Of a stretch of DNA of 50,269 nt, positions 9,948 through 17,608 are shown in pieces. The stretch is from NCBI RefSeq assembly GCF_002272795.1, contig NZ_MLAT01000012.1, positions 1-50,269 of the forward strand, read 5' to 3'. How positions within the stretch are numbered: position 1 is the stretch's first letter; every line of letters begins with the position of its first letter. The stretch is from Helicobacter sp. 13S00482-2 (GTDB lineage Bacteria; Campylobacterota; Campylobacteria; Campylobacterales; Helicobacteraceae). The notes under the pieces were generated by a model. The model worked only from the letters and a program-made list of their open reading frames with translations. It ran no database searches and had not been told where the DNA came from. A program made the position numbers and the translations under genes.

Positions 9948-11279
9948 TTAGTTTAAGGTCATATCATATTCACATTTATAACGATTGATAAGCATGACTT
10001 CATCATCAATATCAAAAACCGCTTTCATTGCCTCTATGATAGGATCAGCATCTTCTTTGTCTGCAAAATTTTTGATATTAATCGTAGGTTTATGCAAAAA
10101 TACATTAAATGCATTATGAAGTACTTTTTCAATATTGTCCTGATATTCACTAGGAATAAAACCTTTTTTTATGGCTCTATCAAGTTCTTTTATAGACGCT
10201 TCCTTTGCAAGTTTTCTAATCGTCTTAATAAGAGGGTCCACTCCTAATGTTTGAAGCCATCTAAAAAACTCTAAAGTAGAAATTCCTACAATTTCATACG
10301 CCTTTGTGGTGTTTTTTCTTCTATTAATAAGATTCTCAGAAGCAACCTGTTGTAAATCATCTACAGAAAAAACAGATATATCGTCCATATTAGGATTTTC
10401 AATATCTCTAGGCACAGCTAGATCAAACCAAAAACGTTGAAAATCTACAGTTTTTATCATAGAGTTTTGAATAATATGATGAGGCGCAGAGGTGGCACAA
10501 AACAAAAGAGGATACTCATTAATAAGCGTGGATAATAGAGAAAAATCACGAACTTCGACCATACCCCTATACTCTGCATTAAGTTCATTTAAAAGATTCA
10601 AAGCATTTTGTTTATTTCGATTTAATAGCAATATTTTATACCCTAAATGGAGCAAATGCTTGCTTGCTAAGATACCCATATCCCCAACACCAACCACAAT
10701 AGCAATTTTATTTTTGATATTAGTTTTTTCAAACAAAGCATTTGCTTCTTTAACAGCTATAGAAGCTATGGAAACAGCATTTTGGGATATTTGCGTACAA
10801 TTACGAACTTGTGCAGCACATTTAAATGCAAAATGAATCAATCTTGTAAGATTTTTCCCACAAAACCCGCTATCAAAACAAAGTTTATAAGCACTTTTTA
10901 ATTGGCCACCTATTTGGGTTTCTCCAACTACAATACTGTCTAGACTGCTTGCAACGCAAAACAAATGATGCACAGCCCCTTGATTAATAAAAACATCTGC
11001 TATTTCCTTCAATAAATTTACATTGATATCTCTTATTTTTGCAAGCAATGAAATAATAGAATCTCTTGTACTTTCAGGATCGTCTGTATAAGCATACATT
11101 TCAAAGCGATTGCAAGTAGAAAGCAGGATCATTTCCTTGAGATGATTGTCTTGAGTTTTCAGGGTTTGCAAAAAACTTTTAATCGACTCCGGAGATGCGA
11201 ATGAAAGCTTCTCTCTCATTGTTATTTCGGTGTTTTTATGTGAAAAACTAATTGCTAAATATCCCGCCTCTAAATCCAT
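9948..11279 (-). CDS. hemA: Glutamyl-tRNA reductase
   Basis: HemA reduces glutamyl-tRNA to glutamate-1-semialdehyde, the first step of C5-pathway haem synthesis. The 443-residue protein has the catalytic cysteine in LSTCNRFE (C56), the substrate region [13 protein letters not shown], the NADPH-binding GVGDMG motif and a C-terminal dimerisation helix domain. A TTG codon just before the ATG is also open. The ATG is favoured by the GGGAG spacing and because it overlaps the TGA of ispB by one base (TGATG). Confidence 0.96.
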   Translation of the reverse strand: MDLEAGYLAISFSHKNTEITMREKLSFASPESIKSFLQTLKTQDNHLKEMILLSTCNRFEMYAYTDDPESTRDSIISLLAKIRDINVNLLKEIADVFINQGAVHHLFCVASSLDSIVVGETQIGGQLKSAYKLCFDSGFCGKNLTRLIHFAFKCAAQVRNCTQISQNAVSIASIAVKEANALFEKTNIKNKIAIVVGVGDMGILASKHLLHLGYKILLLNRNKQNALNLLNELNAEYRGMVEVRDFSLLSTLINEYPLLFCATSAPHHIIQNSMIKTVDFQRFWFDLAVPRDIENPNMDDISVFSVDDLQQVASENLINRRKNTTKAYEIVGISTLEFFRWLQTLGVDPLIKTIRKLAKEASIKELDRAIKKGFIPSEYQDNIEKVLHNAFNVFLHKPTINIKNFADKEDADPIIEAMKAVFDIDDEVMLINRYKCEYDMTLN

Positions 11280-12172
11280 CAAAACTCCCTGTTTATCATA
11301 TTTTGAACAATCTCTTCAAGAGTCTTATTATTTTCATCCTTAATTGAAGAAATCGCTAAATTCGCATATCTTTTGGCCTCTGATTGAACTAAAGAAATAA
11401 TATGATATTTCTCAAAACGCTCTTTTAACCACGTTCTTATCTCTGGTTTATCTTGTTTAAAATATGAAATCAAAATCTTTTTTTCATCTTTAGGAAGTGC
11501 TTCATAAAGATAAATATAAGGGAGTGTGGTTTTACCCTCTTTAAAATCATTCATCGAAGGTTTTCCAAGAGTCATTGATTCTTGAGTGACATCAAGTAAA
11601 TCATCTATGATCTGAAAGGCAACCCCAAGATTACTACCATAGGCTTTGTATTTTTGATGATTTAAGTTTGCCAAAATAGCTGCTGACTCAGCACTTGCAG
11701 AGATTAAAGAAGCTGTTTTATCCTGGAGCATTTCAAAATATTTTCCCTTATCTGTATTAAATTCCTCTCCCATAAACACATCATCAATCTCGCCTCTTGA
11801 GAGCTCGACAACCGCATTAGAAATACTTTTAGCAATTCTATTATCCATCTTGGTAAGTTCAAAAAATGCTTTAGAGTAAAAAACATCTCCGAGCATTATG
11901 GAATTCTTATTTCCAAAAACAGCATTCACAGAAGGATTTCCTCGCCTGATATATGATTCATCAATTACATCATCATGGAGCAAAGAAGCACTTTGAATCA
12001 TCTCAATAATTGCACACAAATCCACAACATCTGGATGATTGGGACATATCGCCAAAACAAGCTTACTTCTAAGCATTTTTCCCGAAGTTATCCTTGAAGA
12101 AAGTGCTTTTATACGAGGATTGCCTATCTCAGAAATAAAACTTTCTATCCTTTGAGTGATTTTCTCTAACAT
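11279..12172 (-). CDS. ispB: Polyprenyl (octaprenyl-type) diphosphate synthase
   Basis: This trans-prenyltransferase extends farnesyl diphosphate with isopentenyl units to make the side chain of menaquinone. The 297-residue protein carries the first aspartate-rich motif LLHDDVIDES and the second IIDDLLDVT, with GKTTLPYIYL between motif and C-terminus. The exact chain length cannot be read from sequence; the H. pylori orthologue (HP0240 position) makes octaprenyl diphosphate. The start is the ATG six bases after GGGG; a TTG one codon earlier is possible. Confidence 0.88.
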   Translation of the reverse strand: MLEKITQRIESFISEIGNPRIKALSSRITSGKMLRSKLVLAICPNHPDVVDLCAIIEMIQSASLLHDDVIDESYIRRGNPSVNAVFGNKNSIMLGDVFYSKAFFELTKMDNRIAKSISNAVVELSRGEIDDVFMGEEFNTDKGKYFEMLQDKTASLISASAESAAILANLNHQKYKAYGSNLGVAFQIIDDLLDVTQESMTLGKPSMNDFKEGKTTLPYIYLYEALPKDEKKILISYFKQDKPEIRTWLKERFEKYHIISLVQSEAKRYANLAISSIKDENNKTLEEIVQNMINREF

Positions 12173-12181
12173 CAAATACCC

Positions 12182-12574
12182 CTAATCTTTATGAAAAAAT
12201 CGTGCATCCCCAGATACACCCAACCATAATGAAGCTGTATTCTTTTTTTCATCAAAATCTTTAAACGAAAGATAGAGGTATGAAAAATCATTTCCAACAT
12301 CTTTTTGAGACAACTCAAGCTTAAAACTCTCTCTTTGATAATCACGGTATAAAATAAACTGATAAGGAAATTTATCATAATTCAAATAAACAACAAGTCC
12401 TTTGTTCTTATACAGCGTCCATCTAAAAAAAAGTGGCTTTTTGAGATAACCTTGATAAAGTATTCCAGAATACACTTCATCTTTTTTTAAAATAATATTT
12501 TCACTTGTGTTCCAAATAGGAGCTTTAGCAAAAAGCAAAACACTCAAAGTAATGAAAATAAAGATTTTATTCAT
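12182..12574 (-). CDS. Small exported protein of unknown function
   Basis: The 130-residue product begins with a clear Sec signal peptide (MNKIFIFITLSVLLFA). The mature part is predicted mostly beta and rich in aromatic residues (KPLFFRWTLYKNKGLVVYL, YLYLSFKDFDEKK). No catalytic motif is evident. It overlaps the DUF2018 gene by eight bases and corresponds by position to the hypothetical gene between HP0240 and HP0242 in H. pylori. A periplasmic location is inferred. Confidence 0.8.
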   Translation of the reverse strand: MNKIFIFITLSVLLFAKAPIWNTSENIILKKDEVYSGILYQGYLKKPLFFRWTLYKNKGLVVYLNYDKFPYQFILYRDYQRESFKLELSQKDVGNDFSYLYLSFKDFDEKKNTASLWLGVSGDARFFHKD

Positions 12575-12854
12575 TTTCGCTTAGTATCTTTGCCATTGAT
12601 TCAATTGCAATATTAATTTTTTGATGTTTAAGTCTCTCTTGCAGCTGCAAGTCATCGTCTAATTTTACATAAAACTCTCTAAGTTTTCCATCAAGAGAAT
12701 GATCCTCAAGGATAATCTCATAAATCGCTTGCAATTCAAGTAATCTATCAAGCTCTAAACTTGATAATGTCTTGCTAGCGTTAAAAATAATATCCTTCCA
12801 TTTTTCTAGGGGGTTTCCTTGTAAAACTTCTAAATTATCAAACTCTTCCCACAT
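12567..12854 (-). CDS. DUF2018 family protein (HP0242-like)
   Basis: This 95-residue all-helical acidic protein matches the Helicobacter HP0242 family in its N-terminal FDNLEVLQGNPLEKWKDII, LLELQAIYEII and C-terminal IAIESMAKILSENE segments. HP0242 is known structurally as an intertwined, knotted homodimer; its function is unknown. The ATG overlaps the hisD stop by one base (TAATG), so translation is coupled. It is found in the same slot next to ispB-hemA as in H. pylori. Confidence 0.85.
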   Translation of the reverse strand: MWEEFDNLEVLQGNPLEKWKDIIFNASKTLSSLELDRLLELQAIYEIILEDHSLDGKLREFYVKLDDDLQLQERLKHQKINIAIESMAKILSENE

Positions 12855-14155
12855 TATTTAATCTCCTTTTTTCTAACTAAAATTGCCTTTTTATGTGCAT
12901 CAAGACCCTCTAAATCAGCCAATATAGAACATTTTTCTCCTAATTCATCAAGGGCTTGTTTTGAAAAACTAATAATAGAACTTCGTTTCATAAAATTTTC
13001 TGTTCCTAAGGGAGAGAAAAATTTTGCACTCCCACCTGTAGGAAGAGTATGATTGGGTCCTGCAAGATAATCCCCAATAGGTTCTGGAGTATTCTCTCCT
13101 AAAAAAATTGCACCAGCGTGCTTGATACTAGGCAAAAATTCAAAGGGGTTTTGAGTTAAAATCTCTAAATGTTCAAAGGCAAGCTTATTGCTCAAAGAAA
13201 TACACTCATCCATATCCTTAGCTATAATAATAGCTCCACGATTAATAATACTTTCTTTTGCGATATCCTTGCGAGTAAGATCTAATAAAACTACCGATAT
13301 ATAGTCCAAAACTTCTTTGACAAGCTTTTCGCTTGTAGTGATTAATATAGAACTCGCCATTTCATCGTGTTCTGCTTGGGAGAGTAGATCATGGGCAATG
13401 TATTTTGGATTTGCATTTTCATCAGCAATGATACCTATTTCACTTGGACCTGCGATCATATCAATATTGACTTCACCAAATACAAGTTTTTTTGCACTCG
13501 CAACAAAAATATTTCCGGGACCTGTTATCACATCAACCTTTTCTATACCCTCAATACCATAAGCCATCAGTCCAATAGCACTCGCTCCACCAACTTTATA
13601 TATATTTTTTATCCCACACAAATGTGCTGTAGCTAGGAGAATGTCATTGGTATGATTTAATGGAGTAGGATTACACACAATAATATCTTTTACACCTGCT
13701 ACAACTGCAGGTATTGCATTCATTAATAAAGAGCTTGGATATATAGCTTTTCCACCAGGTATATAAAGACCAGCTCTATCAACAGGAGTCACTTTCTGCC
13801 CCAGAATAATTCCATTCTCTTCTAAATCAAGCCAGGTTTTTGGTTTTTGCTTTAGATGAAAAGAATAAATTCTGTCATACGCACTATGTAATGCCGACTT
13901 TGCCTTATAGTCCAATCGCTCATAAGCTTCTTGAAACTCTTGTGGGAATATACAAATATCATCTAGGTTCTGAGGTTCCCATTTATCAAATTTAAATATA
14001 TTCTCTTTTAAAGCCTGTAATCCCCTAGAAGCAACATCATCTAAAATACTCTGCACGAGTGTGACTACATTTTTAATATCAAGCTTCCCACGATTTAAAA
14101 TATCGGAAAAAGCGTGAGGAAAAGCAGAATCTGAAGTATTCAGTATTTTTATCAT
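12854..14155 (-). CDS. hisD: Histidinol dehydrogenase
   Basis: HisD performs the last two oxidations of histidine synthesis, turning histidinol into histidine. The 433-residue protein shows the NAD-binding and zinc-site motifs of the family: VGGASAIGLMAYG, GPGNIFV, AGPSEIGII, the LLSQAEHDE zinc/catalytic segment and AGPNHTLPTGGSAKF. It is the first gene of the long operon ending at thiE. TTG and GTG starts a few codons upstream are open, but the ATG gives the usual length. H. pylori lacks histidine synthesis, so this gene marks a different species; no other his gene is in the window. Confidence 0.95.
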   Translation of the reverse strand: MIKILNTSDSAFPHAFSDILNRGKLDIKNVVTLVQSILDDVASRGLQALKENIFKFDKWEPQNLDDICIFPQEFQEAYERLDYKAKSALHSAYDRIYSFHLKQKPKTWLDLEENGIILGQKVTPVDRAGLYIPGGKAIYPSSLLMNAIPAVVAGVKDIIVCNPTPLNHTNDILLATAHLCGIKNIYKVGGASAIGLMAYGIEGIEKVDVITGPGNIFVASAKKLVFGEVNIDMIAGPSEIGIIADENANPKYIAHDLLSQAEHDEMASSILITTSEKLVKEVLDYISVVLLDLTRKDIAKESIINRGAIIIAKDMDECISLSNKLAFEHLEILTQNPFEFLPSIKHAGAIFLGENTPEPIGDYLAGPNHTLPTGGSAKFFSPLGTENFMKRSSIISFSKQALDELGEKCSILADLEGLDAHKKAILVRKKEIK

Positions 14156-15294
14156 TCGCACCAATCTTTACTTTCAAGAATAAAACCTGAGGGTATTATA
14201 GCACAATCAGAAACAAGCGTTCAGTCTTGATAAAAATAAATACAAATAATAAACCCAATCAATATTTCTTTTTCCATATCCATATAAAATGATTTAGAAA
14301 ATCCAAAAAATCCACCAAATAGATTTTGGAGCTAAAAAAAATAAAATGTGCAAAAAAATACTTATCTTAGATTTAAAAATCTAGGAATTTTAAAATTCAA
14401 AAATTGAAGATAAAACTTTTTAAAAAATATCCCTCTCCTTTTATCTAGATTTTCTGCCAGTTTTTTTTTACAAACTGATTTTCAAAAATCAATCTTCCGC
14501 CATTTGGGTTTCTTAAATTCTATAGATAAAGCAGATACGAATTCCGCTCCTTCATGATAATCCTAAACAGACAAACTGTGAAACTAATTAAAATTTTTTA
14601 GATGTATGAAAAAAAAAGGGGGGGGGGGACGATAAAATCTGAACTTTAAGACAAATTCTTAACTGTATCTTTTGTGCTAAGCCTAATCATATTTTCAAAA
14701 AATCAAAATACATAGTAGATAGATAAGATTTATAAAATCAGAATCTGGTTTTATAAAGATACCAATATTTATAAAAATTTGAATCTATATTTTATCATAA
14801 ATCAGGTCTATTTAAAAAAGCAAATAAAAGACTTTGCAACCCCCTAACTAAAGTTATGAGTGTATTTTCAAGCAAATTATTTTAAAGAATCTCCTCTATT
14901 CTTTTTGGTTATCTCGTGCACGTATAGAAAATCTTAGATCTTATATTTGATGCATTTTTATTTTTGGATTTAAGGAAATATTGCATTTTAAATTTTTATA
15001 GTATATAATCCCATCTTCATTCAAGTTTCCAAATAATGTCAAGAGAAGATTGAATGAATTTTTTAAGGCCTTTAATCTACTTGGGCACTTAGATTATTTT
15101 GAATGGATAGCGTTCTTAAAATACTGATTTTGATTTGAATGAATATAAAATATTTTATAGAAATTCAAATATAACTTCAAGATTTTAAGGCACTCTTTTC
15201 TAGCATACTACCCCCCTCCCCATTCCTATGACAACAACTACAACTTAATCGGGTGCTAACGGGGGTATTGTTTAATTTTTAAAATTAGATCTTT
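14156..15294. other. Gene-free decayed region
   Basis: No credible open frame occurs over about 1.1 kb. The stretch is very AT-rich, with homopolymer runs (a T9 run at 14461, A9-G11 at 14609-14628, and C6-T-C4 near 15211-15221) and short palindromes (GAATTTTAAAATTC at 14385-14398; a 13-bp near-perfect dyad at 14730-14756). A short protein-like stretch without a start lies at about 15005-15127. It looks like a decayed accessory locus between hisD and an integrase remnant. Confidence 0.6.
14618..14628. repeat. G11 homopolymer tract in decayed region
   Basis: Eleven G follow nine A. An ATG at 14603 would read into the tract, but all three tract-length frames close within a few codons downstream. 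It is therefore probably a fossil of a phase-variable gene, not an active switch. Confidence 0.75.
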
Positions 15295-15414
15295 TTAGAA
15301 TTCATCTAGCTTCTTAGAAGAATTTTTTAGGTAATAGAGATGGGGGGGGGGGCTAAACCCAAAATTTTTCACACCATAATTCAAAGCTATGGTATTTTTG
15401 ATGATTTTTTTCAT
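15295..15414 (-). pseudogene. Stub of a phase-variable gene (start and repeat tract only)
   Basis: A good translation start remains: AAGGAG, five bases, ATG at 15414-15412. It reads MKKIIKNTIALNYGVKNFG, then enters an 11-C tract (15352-15342) encoding prolines, and stops after 39 residues. The +1 and -1 frames after the tract also close within ten codons, so no tract length restores a long protein. The layout of a short N-terminus and then a G/C tract resembles the active surface-protein gene at 48648. This is inferred to be the remaining head of a deleted contingency gene. Confidence 0.5.
15342..15352. repeat. G11/C11 homopolymer tract
   Basis: Eleven consecutive G on the plus strand lie inside the gene stub read on the minus strand. 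The length equals that of the tracts at 14618 and 48684. Confidence 0.8.
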
Positions 15415-15754
15415 AGGGACTCCTTGAGATTATTCCTCTTTCGATCTAAATAATGTCATTTTTCAGTGGAGAGTATAACACAATTTTTTAAACTCGATAG
15501 TAAATGAACCTTAAAAAATGCCAAATTATCAAAAATATCACTTATTATTTTTATTAATTAAATTTTTAATTTTATTTTATTGATAATTATTATTTATGAA
15601 AAATACTTACATTTAAGCAATAGTTTTTTTGGGAATGATTGATTTTAATCATGATATTTGATAGATCCACAGAGAAAGAAGATGGAGAAATCTTTAATTT
15701 AACGCTCTAAGAAGTTGAAAAATGTTAATAAATATAAATAGTATGGATTAAGGG

Positions 15755-15985
15755 TCAATGATTCAAAATAAGTTCTTGATATTCTAAAGCTTTTTTTCTT
15801 GCTTGTAACAATGAAACGTGAGGATAAGAACCCAGATTGATTAATTTTCTTCGTTTTTGATGAGTGTATCTGTATTGCCAATATTTATAACCTAAATGAT
15901 GAACCAATAATCGCAATCCTTTTATATCTGATAAGAAATAATCTTTTTCTTTTGGTTTAGCATTTTTAATTTCAAGTTCTGTCAT
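15755..15985 (-). pseudogene. Truncated second copy of the integrase
   Basis: Residues 1-75 are nearly identical to the N-terminus of the integrase at 1-598 (differences such as KLINLGSYPHVSL against KIINLGSYPQISL). The frame then stops, and homology is lost exactly where the arm-binding domain ends. No core or catalytic domain follows. Its start lies 282 bp from the 3' end of tRNA-Leu(CAA), the same spacing as the intact copy has from tmRNA. It is the stump of a second, related element that inserted at this tRNA and decayed. Confidence 0.9.
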
Positions 15986-16048
15986 TGATAACCTTTTTTA
16001 TAAAATCAAACAACTCACAAACCCCTTTAGTTTGAACTAGATGTAATA

Positions 16049-16267
16049 AAGTGGTTACAAAACAAGAGGCTATAAAATTATAGCCATTTTTGTCTCCGTT
16101 TTTGTAACCATTTTTTATTGACTACAATATACTATGAATGGGTTGCAATATACTATGAAATGCAATGAAAATATTAGAAAATAGTTAATCAGGGTTGTTG
16201 TTTATGAGATTTGGGGTAATCAATAGGAGATAATACACTATGATTGAATAGAAAAGGAAAGTTGTGA
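16049..16267. repeat. Second copy of the integrase regulatory/attachment region
   Basis: This stretch repeats 661-880 with roughly 90% identity by eye, including the inverted repeat, the 21-bp-spaced AATATACTATGA repeats and the TTTGGGGTAATCAATAGGAGATAAT block. Similarity stops at the encoded CCA end of the RNA gene in both places. It is a direct repeat about 15.4 kb from the first copy. Confidence 0.9.
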
Positions 16268-16354
16268 TGGTGCCGAAGGTCGGACTTGAACCGACACAGA
16301 GTTACCCCTACTAGATTTTGAGTCTAGCGCGTCTACCAGTTTCACCACTCCGGC
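16268..16354 (-). tRNA. tRNA-Leu (anticodon CAA)
   Basis: This is a type II tRNA of 87 nt with a long variable arm and encoded CCA. The acceptor stem GCCGGAG pairs with CTTCGGC; the anticodon loop CTCAAAA is closed by CTAGA/TCTAG and gives CAA. The T-arm is GTCGGTTCAAGTCCGAC. An integrase remnant abuts its 3' side. Confidence 0.97.
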
Positions 16355-16363
16355 ATTTTACTA

Positions 16364-16448
16364 TGGTGCGCTGAGCGAGACTTGAACTCGCACGAGTTGC
16401 CTCACCACCCCCTCAAGATGGCGTGTCTACCAGTTCCACCACCAGCGC
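16364..16448 (-). tRNA. tRNA-Leu (anticodon GAG)
   Basis: This is an 85-nt type II tRNA with encoded CCA. The acceptor stem GCGCTGG pairs with TCAGCGC (one G-U). The anticodon stem CCATC/GGTGG encloses TTGAGGG, giving GAG, and a long variable arm is present. It lies between atpE and the second tRNA-Leu with nine bases between the tRNAs, so all three are probably one transcript. Confidence 0.96.
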
Positions 16449-16452
16449 ACAA

Positions 16453-16470
16453 GCCTCCAAAAATGGAGGC
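16453..16470 (-). terminator. Hairpin between atpE and the tRNA-Leu pair
   Basis: GCCTCCA and TGGAGGC form a perfect seven-base stem with a four-base loop. It begins seven bases downstream of the atpE stop and ends four bases before the tRNA. There is no clean U-tract on the minus strand, so it may be a processing or attenuation hairpin and not a full terminator. Confidence 0.5.
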
Positions 16471-16477
16471 GAGCATA

Positions 16478-16789
16478 TTATCCTATAAAAGGATTTCCAT
16501 AAATAGCTATAATTGCAAAAACAAGGGTATAAATAACCTGAGCTTCAATCATAGCAAGAGCAATGAACATCGTAGTCAAAAGTTTTCCACCAATGCCAGG
16601 ATTTCTAGCGGTTCCTGAAATGGTAGCAGCCGCAGCATGTCCCATACCGATAGCACCACCAAGTGCAGCTATTCCTAATCCAATCACAGCACCTGCCACA
16701 GAATAGGATTTTATCATATCCATGCCAGTCACTTCGCTAGCAAAAGCAAATCCAATCACACCAAAAAAAACCATTAACAAAATTTTCAT
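16478..16789 (-). CDS. atpE: ATP synthase F0 subunit c
   Basis: Subunit c forms the rotating ring of the F0 motor. The 103-residue proteolipid has an N-terminal signal-like segment (MKILLMVFFGVIGFAFA) followed by two membrane helices: a glycine-rich one (GAVIGLGIAALGGAIGMGHA) and one with the ion-binding glutamate E82 in MIEAQVIYTL. The polar loop ARNP is at 61-64. As in H. pylori it stands apart from the other atp genes. The extended N-terminus is usual for Campylobacterota. Confidence 0.96.
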   Translation of the reverse strand: MKILLMVFFGVIGFAFASEVTGMDMIKSYSVAGAVIGLGIAALGGAIGMGHAAAATISGTARNPGIGGKLLTTMFIALAMIEAQVIYTLVFAIIAIYGNPFIG

Positions 16790-16849
16790 AACGAACTCCT
16801 GTAAAATTTAAGCTCTTTCGGATCTATCCCCTACTCAAAACTTCTTAAG

Positions 16850-17219
16850 GTGGGATTATCTCTAAAAATAACTAAATATAGACTTAATCTAGGCATTGAA
16901 CTTGATTTAGCTTCTGGATAGGAAGATCTCTATCCTCTCTAATGGATTATTACCAGGTATTTCTTCTAAATTCAATAACAAAAGTGGAGGGAATTTTTTA
17001 GAAAGCTATCAAACAACACAAATGTTCAATTTCATGAGAGGTGATATTTCTAATATTATTTCTCAGATCTTAAGAGAACAAGTACGTATCAAACCTATCA
17101 TCACGATTAAAGAAGGTAGCAGGATCTTTATTTCACCCAACACAGATATTTTTTTTCTAGTGCCCAAAAACAATGAATTAACCGCAGAGTTTTATAAAGA
17201 ATATAAAAATAGATTCTAA
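16850..17219 (+). pseudogene. Relic of a VirB10/TrbI-type conjugation protein (C-terminal part)
   Basis: Frame pieces reconstruct the C-terminal beta-barrel region of VirB10/ComB10/TrbI proteins. LNLGIELDLASG (near 16887-16920) corresponds to the family's GIEIDL motif and ends in a stop; a shift of frame leads to NGLLPGISSKFNNKSGGNFLE (16941 on). The frame is then open through the NIISQILREQVRIKPIITI region and KEGSRIFISPNTDIFF to a stop at 17219. The PTIxIxxGTxIxxxxxxDIxF-like ending is the VirB10 hallmark. No other type IV secretion gene is recognisable nearby. It is probably left from an integrated conjugative element. Confidence 0.65.
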
Positions 17220-17608
17220 GAAAGATATGGACTCCCTAAAGACTTGTTGGATTTTTCATTCGTGGAATGGACTTTATCATTCAGGTCAAAAAAATCAACA
17301 ATGAGTCTGTGATTGAAGATATGCTTGATGTCAAAAAAGATTTAAAAAGAGTATTAGAAACTGTTTGAATAGCATAAATGAAAAATGGAATAAAAAAATG
17401 AAATACACCTAGAAGACGATTAATAAAAGTCAAGAAATGAACACTATTTTAGGGAGTAGCGTTACTGAAATTTTAAAATCAAAATAATCTCAAAAACAAG
17501 CTAATATATATATCTATTTGTAAATGTTTATAACTTAAAAACATCAGAGAGTCTGAAAAAAGCCTTACGACATGGTTAATAATTTTAGAAAAATAAGAGG
17601 GGAGAATC
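17220..17608. other. Intergenic stretch with possible coding debris
   Basis: A protein-like piece, DFIIQVKKINNESVIEDML and onward to LETV-stop (about 17269-17368, plus strand), has no usable start and is preceded by a frame break. I do not recognise the family. It follows the VirB10 relic in the same direction and is probably part of the same decayed element. The rest, up to the aspC stop, shows nothing. Confidence 0.45.

Noticed and set aside
14368-14398. Adjacent palindromes TAGATTT-AA-AAATCTA and GAATTTTAAAATTC
   Set aside because: Short AT-only or nearly AT-only dyads are expected by chance in such AT-rich noncoding DNA, and no gene follows.
14730-14756. 13-bp near-perfect inverted repeat as an insertion-sequence end or terminator
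   Set aside because: No transposase, no target duplication, no adjacent gene to terminate, and only one base between the arms.
15005-15127. Protein-like frame with PNNVKRRLNEFFKAF
   Set aside because: No start codon, under 45 residues and no recognisable family; coding origin cannot be supported.
15699-15881. Overlapping minus-strand frame of 60 codons
   Set aside because: It runs in another frame through the integrase remnant, which has the recognisable protein.
16382-16618. Plus-strand frame of 78 codons
   Set aside because: Antisense to tRNA-Leu(GAG) and the 3' end of atpE; no independent support.
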